DNA of 6,489 nucleotides from NCBI GenBank assembly GCA_005882155.1, contig VBCQ01000032.1, forward strand, positions 23,092 through 29,580. Direction: 5' to 3'. This DNA is from Betaproteobacteria bacterium (lineage in GTDB: Bacteria; Pseudomonadota; Gammaproteobacteria; Burkholderiales; Burkholderiaceae_C). Under the pieces are notes generated by a model that saw nothing but the letters and a program-made list of their open reading frames with translations, made no database searches and was not told the origin of the DNA. A program made the position numbers and the translations under genes. Of this stretch, positions 1-6,489 are shown one piece after another; positions within the stretch are counted from its first letter, which is position 1, and each line of letters begins with the position of its first letter.

Positions 1-755
1 AGCGCGGTCACGACGCCGAGCGCCGCGCTGGCCAGAACCCACAGCGAGAATTCGCGCGCCGACTCGTAGGCCGAGCGGTGGCAGACGACTGCGCCGACGA
101 GGCCGAGCGTGACGGCAATGCTCGGCGCGCCGCTCGCTGCCAGCGCCGGCAGCGCAATCAGCATCGCGGTCTTCGCCTGCGTCCCGCGAAACGGACTCGC
201 CGCCATTGCGTAGAGAAACAGCGACACGCTGGCCAGCTGCGCGAGCTCGGGTGTCGTTTCGTGGCCCAGCTGCAGCAAGCCGAGCGTTGCGATCAACGCG
301 AGCAATGCGCCGTCGGCGATTGCACGGGCGTAGTCGATGGGGTCGGCTTCGCCACCGAACGCAAAGGGCAAGGGTTGGGCCGCATCAGTGCGGGCGAGGT
401 AGTAGGCGCTGTACCACGTCAACACCAGCACCAGCACCAGCAGCAAGGCGAACGGAAGGCGTGCTGCGAGTGCTGGGCCGAACCACGGACCGAGCAATTT
501 CACGAATGCGGCGCCGAGCCAATACGGCAGCAGTGCGGCGTCAGACGGAAGGCCGGCGACGGTCGGTGCAAACCATGATGAGCGGCCTTCGGCCATGTTG
601 ACCATGTAGCCGAACGCGGTGATGTCGGCGTTGCGCCACGGGTCGCGGCCGAACAGACCCGGCAGGATGTAGGCGGCACAGAACAGCAGCAACGCGCCTC
701 GCGGCAATCGCTGCGCTGCACGTTGGGTCACCAGGGCAGGGTTGGGCGAGTTCAA
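1..755 (-). CDS. Putative membrane glycosyltransferase, ArnT/PMT-like (N-terminal part, runs off window)
   Basis: The minus-strand frame is open from about 797 to base 1 and gives 251 residues from a TTG start at 755-753. There is no in-frame ATG near the N-terminus. TTG 755 gives MNSPNPALVTQR, basic residues and then a first hydrophobic segment (about 21-36); GTG at 731-729 is an alternative, and neither has a clear ribosome binding site. After segment 1 comes GLFGRDPWRNADITAFGYM (34-51), an acidic first periplasmic loop like the catalytic loop of GT-C enzymes such as ArnT and PMT, which move sugars from polyprenyl carriers. Further hydrophobic stretches lie near 101-120, 148-166, 192-205, 213-225 and 236-251. 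Residues 106-111 are LVLVLV, encoded by three CTGGTG units. Membrane topology is visible; the glycosyltransferase call rests on the loop and layout, and the acceptor is unknown. The C-terminus lies outside the window. Confidence 0.6.
   Translation of the reverse strand, partial: MNSPNPALVTQRAAQRLPRGALLLFCAAYILPGLFGRDPWRNADITAFGYMVNMAEGRSSWFAPTVAGLPSDAALLPYWLGAAFVKLLGPWFGPALAARLPFALLLVLVLVLTWYSAYYLARTDAAQPLPFAFGGEADPIDYARAIADGALLALIATLGLLQLGHETTPELAQLASVSLFLYAMAASPFRGTQAKTAMLIALPALAASGAPSIAVTLGLVGAVVCHRSAYESAREFSLWVLASAALGVVTA
423..440. repeat. Three tandem CACCAG hexamers inside the membrane protein gene
   Basis: CACCAG occurs three times in a row on the plus strand (CTGGTG on the coding strand), encoding Leu-Val three times within a membrane helix. 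It is in frame. It could vary by slippage without breaking the frame, but it is short and may be only codon usage. Confidence 0.6.
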
Positions 756-796
756 GTGGCTGGATTCTTGTGAGCGCGCATCATGCAACGAAGCAC

Positions 797-823
797 AAAA
801 AAAAGGCAGCCTGGGCTGCCTTT
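797..823 (-). terminator. Intrinsic terminator after rpmE2
   Basis: Read on the minus strand, AAAGGCAGC and GCTGCCTTT form a 9-bp perfect stem (823-815 and 810-802) around the tetraloop CCAG (814-811). The run of T continues to 797, eight T in all (804-797). This is a textbook Rho-independent terminator. It starts 20 bases after the rpmE2 stop codon, so it should end the rho-rpmE2 transcript and separate it from the membrane protein gene downstream. On the plus strand the hairpin is followed by only three T, so it is directional. Confidence 0.93.
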
Positions 824-842
824 GCGGAGAGTCGAGCGACGC

Positions 843-1103
843 TTACTTCTTCGCGCCGAGGTGGGCAAACTTGTTGCGGAACTTCTCGACACGGCCGCCG
901 AGCGAGTCGACGCTCTTCTGCGTGCCGGTATAGAACGGGTGCGATTCGCTGGTGGTCTCGACCTTGAACAGCGGCAGCTCACGGCCGTCTTCCATCTTGA
1001 CGGTCTCGCGCGTCTGCGCGCACGAGCGCGTCACGAACTTGAAACCGTTGGACAGATCGACGAAACACACGTCGCGGTAGTTGGGGTGAATGCCTTCTTT
1101 CAT
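843..1103 (-). CDS. rpmE2: 50S ribosomal protein bL31, type B (zinc-free)
   Basis: The 86-residue product begins MKEGIHPNYRDV, and has the SNGFKFVTRS and SHPFYTGTQK blocks and the GGRVEKF end typical of bL31. This protein sits on the 50S central protuberance and helps bridge it to the 30S head. It is the type B form: the four zinc-binding cysteines of type A (C16, C18, C37, C40 in E. coli RpmE) are absent. The type A CSKC before HPFFTG is replaced by TSES (residues 50-53), and the only cysteines are C13 and C28. In many bacteria type B paralogues are Zur-controlled and replace type A under zinc starvation; in Burkholderiales the type B form next to rho is often the ordinary copy, and no obvious Zur box is seen here. 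The gene lies 94 bases downstream of rho and is followed by a strong terminator. Confidence 0.95.
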   Translation of the reverse strand: MKEGIHPNYRDVCFVDLSNGFKFVTRSCAQTRETVKMEDGRELPLFKVETTSESHPFYTGTQKSVDSLGGRVEKFRNKFAHLGAKK

Positions 1104-1108
1104 GGGAA

Positions 1109-1113
1109 CCTCT
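1109..1113 (-). promoter_or_regulatory. Ribosome binding site of rpmE2
   Basis: AGAGG on the minus strand lies 5 bases before the ATG at 1103. It is a good Shine-Dalgarno match and fixes the start. Confidence 0.75.
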
Positions 1114-1177
1114 GCACTGTTGTTGCGGCAGCCACGTCGAACCGTTCAACGCACTTGCCGGAAGCAGGAAACCGCGA

Positions 1178-1183
1178 ATTATA
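1178..1183 (-). promoter_or_regulatory. Candidate -10 box (TATAAT) for rpmE2
   Basis: A perfect TATAAT on the minus strand lies in the 94-base gap between rho and rpmE2, about 75 bases before the rpmE2 ATG. At a spacing of 16-19 bases the upstream sequence is GC-rich (around GGGCGGT) and gives no recognisable -35. It could be a weak or factor-dependent promoter giving rpmE2 expression independent of rho, or chance. No terminator hairpin was seen between rho and rpmE2, so readthrough from rho is also likely. Confidence 0.4.
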
Positions 1184-1197
1184 GCGGGGGCCGGTCC

Positions 1198-2382
<1,185 letters not shown>

Positions 2383-2391
2383 GGGTGGGGA

Positions 2392-2395
2392 CCCT
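2392..2395 (-). promoter_or_regulatory. Weak ribosome binding site of rho
   Basis: AGGG on the minus strand lies 9 bases before the ATG at 2382, in the C- and G-rich run CCCCAGGGTCCCCACCC. The match is short and the spacing long, so initiation is probably modest. The start itself is supported by homology, because M1 aligns with E. coli Rho M1. Confidence 0.45.
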
Positions 2396-2541
2396 GGGGA
2401 TGGTTGGCGATCGGCCCGCCTTGGGCGATCGAACAGAACGGGAACGCTGGAGTGGGAGGCCGAACCGACGCGCCGCCTTGGAAGGGGCGAAGCCGACTAC
2501 AACGTGTAGCGGGCTTCAGGGCGTGGTGGCGAAACTTTCCG

Positions 2542-2587
2542 GCTTCGGGAGCGGCACGGCTTGCGGAAGGGGTGCTCTTCCCGAAGC
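2542..2587 (-). promoter_or_regulatory. Hairpin at the 5' end of the rho leader / trxA 3' end
   Basis: A perfect 9-bp inverted repeat, GCTTCGGGA (2587-2579 on the minus strand) and TCCCGAAGC (2550-2542), encloses 28 bases. GCAC (2575-2572) can pair with GTGC (2557-2554) inside it. The downstream sequence has no T run, so it is not an ordinary intrinsic terminator. It starts about 4 bases after the transcription start predicted from the promoter at 2598-2628, so a rho transcript would carry it at its very 5' end. It may also protect the 3' end of trxA mRNA. The remaining leader, 2383-2541, holds two copies of GGCGATCG (2406-2413, 2424-2431) and nothing else recognisable. Confidence 0.5.
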
Positions 2588-2597
2588 GATTGAAACG

Positions 2598-2628
2598 ATT
2601 ATAGATGACCGTCGAGGAAGGCCGTCAA
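2598..2628 (-). promoter_or_regulatory. Sigma-70 type promoter for rho inside the end of trxA
   Basis: On the minus strand TTGACG (2628-2623) is followed by a 19-base spacer and a perfect TATAAT (2603-2598). The -10 box overlaps the trxA stop codon (TAA, 2601-2599) and the -35 box lies within its last codons. The spacer is longer than the preferred 17. An A at 2591 is a reasonable transcription start, giving a leader of about 210 bases before rho. This would let rho be transcribed apart from trxA. Confidence 0.6.
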
Positions 2629-2928
2629 CTGGGCTTTCGACAAGGCGCCGACCTTGGTCGCGGCGAGCTGGCCGCCCTTGAAAAGCATCAGGGTCGGAAT
2701 GCCGCGGATGCCGAACTTGGCCGGCACGTCGCGGTTCTCGTCGACGTTCATCTTCGCGATCTGCAGGCGACCGTCGTAGTCCTTCGACACCTCATCGAGG
2801 ATGGGCGCGATCATCTTGCACGGACCGCACCACTCGGCCCAGTAGTCGACCAGCACCGGCTTGTCGGCTTGCAGGACGTCGCTGTCAAACGACGCATCGG
2901 AGGTGTGCTTGATCAGTTCACTGCTCAT
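2599..2928 (-). CDS. trxA: Thioredoxin 1
   Basis: The 109-residue product is a complete cytoplasmic thioredoxin, the general disulfide reductase re-reduced by thioredoxin reductase with NADPH. It has the active site WCGPC at 33-37 (C34 and C37), the buried aspartate D28 in LVDYWA, the cis-proline P78 in GIPTLMLF, and the usual single-domain length. The frame runs 23 residues further upstream to an ATG at 2997, but the start at 2928 (MSSELIKHTS) is preferred: it gives the family length and has AGAGGA 6 bases upstream. It is followed after 216 bases by rho in the same direction, a common order in proteobacteria, and is divergent from the addB-like gene. No convincing -35/-10 pair for trxA was found between 2941 and 3060. 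Confidence 0.97.
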   Translation of the reverse strand: MSSELIKHTSDASFDSDVLQADKPVLVDYWAEWCGPCKMIAPILDEVSKDYDGRLQIAKMNVDENRDVPAKFGIRGIPTLMLFKGGQLAATKVGALSKAQLTAFLDGHL

Positions 2929-2934
2929 GGTGGG

Positions 2935-2940
2935 TCCTCT
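2935..2940 (-). promoter_or_regulatory. Ribosome binding site of trxA
   Basis: AGAGGA on the minus strand lies 6 bases before the ATG at 2928. It decides in favour of this start over the in-frame ATG at 2997. Confidence 0.8.
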
Positions 2941-2982
2941 GGGGGCGCCGCTCGGCGTCGGGCGGCAAGGCACAATGATTCT

Positions 2983-2994
2983 GACACATGTGTC
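2983..2994. promoter_or_regulatory. 12-bp perfect palindrome between trxA and addB
   Basis: GACACATGTGTC reads the same on both strands. It lies 55 bases upstream of the trxA start and 46 bases upstream of the chosen addB start, so a dimeric regulator bound there could affect both divergent genes. The regulator is unknown, and a 12-bp palindrome can arise by chance. If addB began at the alternative ATG at 2975, this site would be coding. Confidence 0.35.
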
Positions 2995-3018
2995 CATCCC
3001 CCGTCGTCTTCAAGACAC

Positions 3019-3032
3019 GCCTCGAGGCCTCG
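3019..3032. repeat. Two overlapping 10-bp palindromes upstream of addB
   Basis: GCCTCGAGGC (3019-3028) and CGAGGCCTCG (3023-3032) are both perfect palindromes and overlap, 8 bases before the preferred addB ATG. They could fold in the addB leader near its weak ribosome binding region (GAGG at 3024-3027). They are very short and GC-rich, so chance is a fair explanation. Confidence 0.3.
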
Positions 3033-3040
3033 TCATTGCT

Positions 3041-5659
3041 ATGGCTTTGATAGCGCGCAGGTCCCTTGAATTTCGCCATGATGACCCCTGGCCGGATATC
3101 GTGCGCGAGGCCATCGCGTGGGCTGCGCAGGCGGATGTGGCGCTGCGCGACGCGATCATGCTGCTGCCCTTTGCGCAGCACCTGCCGCTGGCGCGGCGCG
3201 AGTGGGCGAGGGCGGGTGGCTGGATGCCGCGAATCGAAACGACGCACACGCTCGCGAGAAGCATCGGCCCGGCCGAGCCTTCGCTCGGCGGACAGATCAC
3301 TTTCGATGCAGCGCTCGACCGACTGAGCGCGCGTCGGCTGCTGCGCGCACAGGGCTGGGCCAGTGCGTGGATGCGGCGCGACCCGCGCGGCTTCGATCAC
3401 GCGGTCGCAGCGCTGGTGCAGGCGGCGCATGCTTTTGCGCGCAGCGCTGCTGCGGTGCCGCCTGCGGCGCGCGTCGCGCACTGGGCCCGCGGCCGCGAGC
3501 TGCTCGGTGTGCAGCAGGGACCCGGCGCCACCGAAAGGCTGCTCGCGCGCGTCGCCTTCGAATGGGCGGCGGCCGGCGCGACACCGCCGACCGACGCGCT
3601 GTTCGGCTTGCGACCAACGGCCTGGATCGTCGTTCAGTCAGGCGGATCTGATCCGTTGATCGAACGCCTGCTCGACAGCGCCGACGTCGAAACGCCATGC
3701 CTTTCGATCGACGCCGATGTGCAACTGGCCGAGCCCTTCGCTGCAGCTGCTCGTCACGCTGACCTGAGCATCGCGGTCTGCGCCGATTTCGAGTCCGAAG
3801 CGCAGCGCACTGCGGCTCAGGTGCTGGCGCAGCTGAGCGCGGGCCAAGCGCCAGTCGCGCTGATCGCGCAGGACCGCTTGCTGGTGCGCCGCGTGCGCGC
3901 GCTGTTGTCGCGCCGGCAAGTGAGCGTGCTCGACGAGACCGGCTGGAAGTTGTCGACGACGCGTGCCGGCGCGTTGGTCGCGGGCGCGTTGCGCGCCGCA
4001 CGTCCGCGCGCGAGTTGCGACGACTGGCTCGACTGGCTCAAGTCATGCGAGGCGGCCTGGCCGCGAGGGGCCGACGCGTCATCGGCTTTGCAGATGCTCG
4101 AGTTCACGCTGCGGCGCAAAGGGTGGTCTGCGGTGACTTCGGTCGACATCACGGCGTTGGCCGATTCCGCCGCGGCGTTGTGGCGTGATGCGGACGCAGC
4201 GATCGCGCGGCTTCGCGATTCGCGTTCGCTCAGCTTGGCCGGCTGGCTCGATGCGCTGCGCGATGCGTTGCAAGGCTGTGGCGCATGGGTGCTTCTCAAT
4301 GACGATGAAGCCGGTCGCCAAGTCCTCGCAGCGGCGCATCTGAACGACGGCGCCGCATTCATGGACACCGACGCGATGAGCCTCGACGAGTTCACGCACT
4401 GGCTGGACGCGGCGCTCGAAGAGGGGTCGTTTCGGCCCGAGGCGTCGGACAGCGCCGACGCCGCCGTGGTCATCACGCCGCTCGCGAGCGCGATGCTGCG
4501 GCCCTTCGCTGCGGTCATCTTGCCCGGAGCCGACGAGAAGCGCCTTGGTGCGGCGCCCGCGCCGAACCCGCTGCTCAGCGACGCGCTTGCCGCCGAGCTG
4601 GGGTTGCCCGACATCGCCGAGCGCCGCGCTGCCGAGACGCTCGCGTTTGCGCAGCTGCTGCGATCGCCGCATGTCAGCCTGCTGCGCCGCCTCGACGATG
4701 GCGGCGAGCCGTTGGCCGCGAGCCCGCTGTTGCAGCGGCTCGAGATCGCGATGCGTCGGGGCGGGCACGGCTCGATCGCCGCCGCACCCGACCCGAGCAG
4801 CGTCGTCGAGCTGCCGTCGCGGCCGGTGGCGCGCCCGCTGCCGTCGGCGCCGGCGCTGCTGCCGGCGCGGCTCAGCGCGAGTGCGTGCGAAGCGCTGCGC
4901 GCGTGTCCGTATCGTTTCTTTGCGCTGCGTTTGCTCGCGTTGCGCGATGCCGACGAGCTCGATGACGAGGTCGAAAAGCGCGACTACGGCATCTGGCTGC
5001 ATGCGGTGCTGCGACGCTTTCATGCGACGCGCGCCGAGCCGTTGGACGCCGCGTCCGAAGCCCTTCGGCTGCACGCCATTGCGCAGCAAGTGCAGCATGA
5101 GATGCATCTCGACGAAGCGGCCTTCCTGCCTTATGCGGCGACCTTCGCCCGCTTTGCGCCACGCTATGTCGACTGGCTGCACGAGCGCGACACCTCCGGC
5201 GCGCAATGGCTCGACGGCGAACGCGAGCTGACCGCGCGCCCGCGGCAGTGGGCCGGCGTCGAGATGCACGGTGTCATCGACCGGGTCGACAGCGTGATGG
5301 GAGACGATGGGCCCGTCACGCAGTTGATCGACTACAAGACCGGCAGCTCGCAAGACCTGCGAACGAAGGTCAAGCACCCGCAAGAGGACACGCAGCTCGC
5401 GTTCTATGCGGCACTGATGGCGCAGCAGTCGCACGCCGCGGGTCCGTTGGCAGCGGTTTATTTGCCGCTCGACGACGCCGACGGCATCCGCGCGATCGAG
5501 CACAAGAACGTCGAGGCGAGCGCGCAGCAGCTCGTCGATGGCATCGCCCGCGATCTGGCGCGCCTGCGCGACGGCGCGGTGATGCCGGCGCTCGGTGAAG
5601 GCCGAGCCTGCGAGTTCTGCGAGGCGCGCGGGCTGTGTCGGCGAGATCATTGGACATGA
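3041..5659 (+). CDS. addB: AddB-like PD-(D/E)XK exonuclease subunit with iron-sulfur cluster
   Basis: The 872-residue product fits AddB, the partner of the AddA helicase-nuclease that resects DNA double-strand ends for RecA loading. The C-terminal domain is clear. GVIDRVD (744-750) and IDYKTG (763-768, with D764 and K766) form the nuclease core, followed by QLAFY (785-789). Four cysteines, C622 in ACPYRFF and C857, C860, C866 (spacing C-x2-C-x5-C), match the AddB iron-sulfur clasp. The N-terminal two thirds look like a degenerate UvrD-type helicase fold: VVITPLASAMLRPFAAVILPG (477-497) resembles a late helicase motif, and no Walker A P-loop is present, unlike B. subtilis AddB. It is shorter than the B. 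subtilis protein (about 1166). The frame is open from 2861; ATG 3041 was chosen because upstream codons overlap trxA, but ATG 2975 (AAGG 4 bases upstream) is possible. It overlaps the next gene by four bases. Confidence 0.88.
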   Translation: MALIARRSLEFRHDDPWPDIVREAIAWAAQADVALRDAIMLLPFAQHLPLARREWARAGGWMPRIETTHTLARSIGPAEPSLGGQITFDAALDRLSARRLLRAQGWASAWMRRDPRGFDHAVAALVQAAHAFARSAAAVPPAARVAHWARGRELLGVQQGPGATERLLARVAFEWAAAGATPPTDALFGLRPTAWIVVQSGGSDPLIERLLDSADVETPCLSIDADVQLAEPFAAAARHADLSIAVCADFESEAQRTAAQVLAQLSAGQAPVALIAQDRLLVRRVRALLSRRQVSVLDETGWKLSTTRAGALVAGALRAARPRASCDDWLDWLKSCEAAWPRGADASSALQMLEFTLRRKGWSAVTSVDITALADSAAALWRDADAAIARLRDSRSLSLAGWLDALRDALQGCGAWVLLNDDEAGRQVLAAAHLNDGAAFMDTDAMSLDEFTHWLDAALEEGSFRPEASDSADAAVVITPLASAMLRPFAAVILPGADEKRLGAAPAPNPLLSDALAAELGLPDIAERRAAETLAFAQLLRSPHVSLLRRLDDGGEPLAASPLLQRLEIAMRRGGHGSIAAAPDPSSVVELPSRPVARPLPSAPALLPARLSASACEALRACPYRFFALRLLALRDADELDDEVEKRDYGIWLHAVLRRFHATRAEPLDAASEALRLHAIAQQVQHEMHLDEAAFLPYAATFARFAPRYVDWLHERDTSGAQWLDGERELTARPRQWAGVEMHGVIDRVDSVMGDDGPVTQLIDYKTGSSQDLRTKVKHPQEDTQLAFYAALMAQQSHAAGPLAAVYLPLDDADGIRAIEHKNVEASAQQLVDGIARDLARLRDGAVMPALGEGRACEFCEARGLCRRDHWT

Positions 5660-6489
5660 CCTTGGCCGAGACCCGCGCCGCGTACACCGTCGATGGCCGC
5701 AGCGTGGCGCGCGACGCGTTCTATGCCGCCGCCTGCGACCCCAGCCGCAGCGTCGTCGTCGAGGCTTGTGCCGGCGCCGGCAAGACGTGGATGCTGGTGT
5801 CGCGAATCCTCAGAGCGCTGCTCGCCGGCGCGCAGCCGAACGAGATCCTCGCGATCACATTCACCCGCAAGGCGGCCGGCGAGATGCGTCAGCGGCTCAA
5901 CGACTGGCTGAGCGAATTCGCCGCGCCGGCGTGCAGCGATGACAAGCGAATCGCCGAGCTGCGCGCGCGCGGTCTTGACGATGCGCAGGCTCGTGCGCTT
6001 GCGCCGTCGCTCGGCGAACTGCACGAAAGCATCCTGCGCGGTGGACGTTCGGTCGAGATTCGGACCTTCCATGCATGGTTCTCGCAGCTGCTGCGCGCCG
6101 CACCGCTGGAGCTGCTCGCCGAGCTCGGACTGCAGCCCGACATGGAGTTGATCGAAGACGCGAGCGAGCATGCATCCGAGGTCTACCGGCGATTCCATGC
6201 TGCCGTGTTGGGCGACCCTGTGCTGCGCGCCGACTTCGAGACTCTGGTGCGCGAGCACGGTCGCTTTCAGTTGCGCAAATGGCTCGACGCGGCGTGGGAC
6301 AAGCGCGTCGAGATCGAACTTGCCGACGCGGCTGGAACGCTTGTCAACAGCGTTCCATCGGCCAGCGCGACGTGGCCGCAGCGCGGCGCGATGCTGCATC
6401 CCGCGGAGAGGCTTGGCTCCCCCGAAGTCCGCGCATTGCTCGCGGAGCTGGCCGGCGTGTTGGTGCTGCACAGGAGTGCTGTGTGCCGC
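5656..6489 (+). CDS. addA: AddA-like UvrD/Rep-family helicase (N-terminal part, runs off window)
   Basis: The frame stays open from ATG 5656 to the window end, giving 278 residues of a protein that is about 1100 residues in this family. It is a superfamily 1 DNA helicase: Walker A ACAGAGKT at 37-44 (K43, T44), motif Ia ILAITFTRKAAGEMRQRL at 64-81, and RTFHAW at 136-141 (motif Ic region). The N-terminus reads DGRSVARDAFYAAAC without an obvious Q motif. The conserved helicase motifs from Walker B on and any C-terminal nuclease domain lie beyond the edge. The start overlaps the addB stop as ATGA (5656-5659), and no strong ribosome binding site is visible, so translation is probably coupled to addB. 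Together the two should form an AddAB-type enzyme that unwinds and trims double-strand ends. A RecB identity is less likely because the partner has the AddB cysteine pattern. Confidence 0.88.
   Translation, partial: MTLAETRAAYTVDGRSVARDAFYAAACDPSRSVVVEACAGAGKTWMLVSRILRALLAGAQPNEILAITFTRKAAGEMRQRLNDWLSEFAAPACSDDKRIAELRARGLDDAQARALAPSLGELHESILRGGRSVEIRTFHAWFSQLLRAAPLELLAELGLQPDMELIEDASEHASEVYRRFHAAVLGDPVLRADFETLVREHGRFQLRKWLDAAWDKRVEIELADAAGTLVNSVPSASATWPQRGAMLHPAERLGSPEVRALLAELAGVLVLHRSAVCR

Noticed and set aside
78..601. Two overlapping plus-strand open frames of 166 and 131 codons, and a 73-codon minus-strand frame at 500-721
   Set aside because: Compositionally biased (R, Q, G, C) translations; the minus-strand frame ending at base 1 gives a coherent membrane protein over the same region.
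752..982. 76-codon minus-strand frame across the end of rpmE2 and its terminator
   Set aside because: It runs out of frame through rpmE2 and across a strong terminator, with an Arg/Ser-rich product.
2542..2587. Hairpin considered as an intrinsic terminator of trxA
   Set aside because: No T run follows the stem on either strand, and the loop is 28 bases, so it is listed as a leader or mRNA-end structure instead.
4079..5650. 523-codon open frame on the minus strand opposite addB
   Set aside because: It is an antisense shadow: the Arg-rich composition has no motifs, and the plus strand carries clear nuclease and iron-sulfur motifs.
5647..6471. 274-codon open frame on the minus strand opposite addA
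   Set aside because: It is antisense to a frame with intact Walker A and helicase motif Ia; no domain is visible in it.

Overview
This 6.5-kb, GC-rich window looks like ordinary chromosome from a Burkholderiales betaproteobacterium, probably of the Rubrivivax/Leptothrix/Methylibium or Comamonadaceae kind. The grounds are the sequence style of Rho, thioredoxin and the type B L31 protein, the trxA-rho-rpmE order, and the AddAB-like recombination genes. No database search was possible, so this placement is inference.

Layout. Four genes lie on the minus strand and are read right to left: trxA (thioredoxin, 2928 to 2599), rho (transcription termination factor, 2382 to 1198), rpmE2 (zinc-free type B ribosomal protein bL31, 1103 to 843), a strong intrinsic terminator (823 to 797), and then the N-terminal 251 residues of a multi-spanning membrane protein resembling ArnT/PMT glycosyltransferases, cut by the window edge. 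On the plus strand, divergent from trxA, are an AddB-like PD-(D/E)XK exonuclease with four iron-sulfur cysteines (3041-5659) and the start of an AddA-like UvrD-family helicase (5656 to window end). The last two overlap by ATGA and should form one two-subunit DNA-end resection enzyme for double-strand break repair.

Regulatory signals. A near-consensus sigma-70 promoter (TTGACG, 19-bp spacer, TATAAT) sits in the last codons of trxA and points into rho. It is followed at once by a hairpin in the rho leader. A second perfect TATAAT lies between rho and rpmE2. A 12-bp perfect palindrome lies in the trxA/addB divergent intergenic region. No gene-free stretch exceeds 300 bases.

The one real surprise is in rho. 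The reading frame is intact and highly conserved, but 26 residues are missing exactly where E. coli Rho residues 264-289 should be, at a junction between bases 1593 and 1594. The missing block holds the Walker B aspartate, the arginines after it and the whole Q-loop. Everything on either side matches E. coli numbering (with a constant -26 offset after the gap). Either the assembly has collapsed 78 bp or this Rho lacks parts thought essential for ATP hydrolysis and RNA translocation. I see no mobile element, CRISPR array, RNA gene or novel defence system here.
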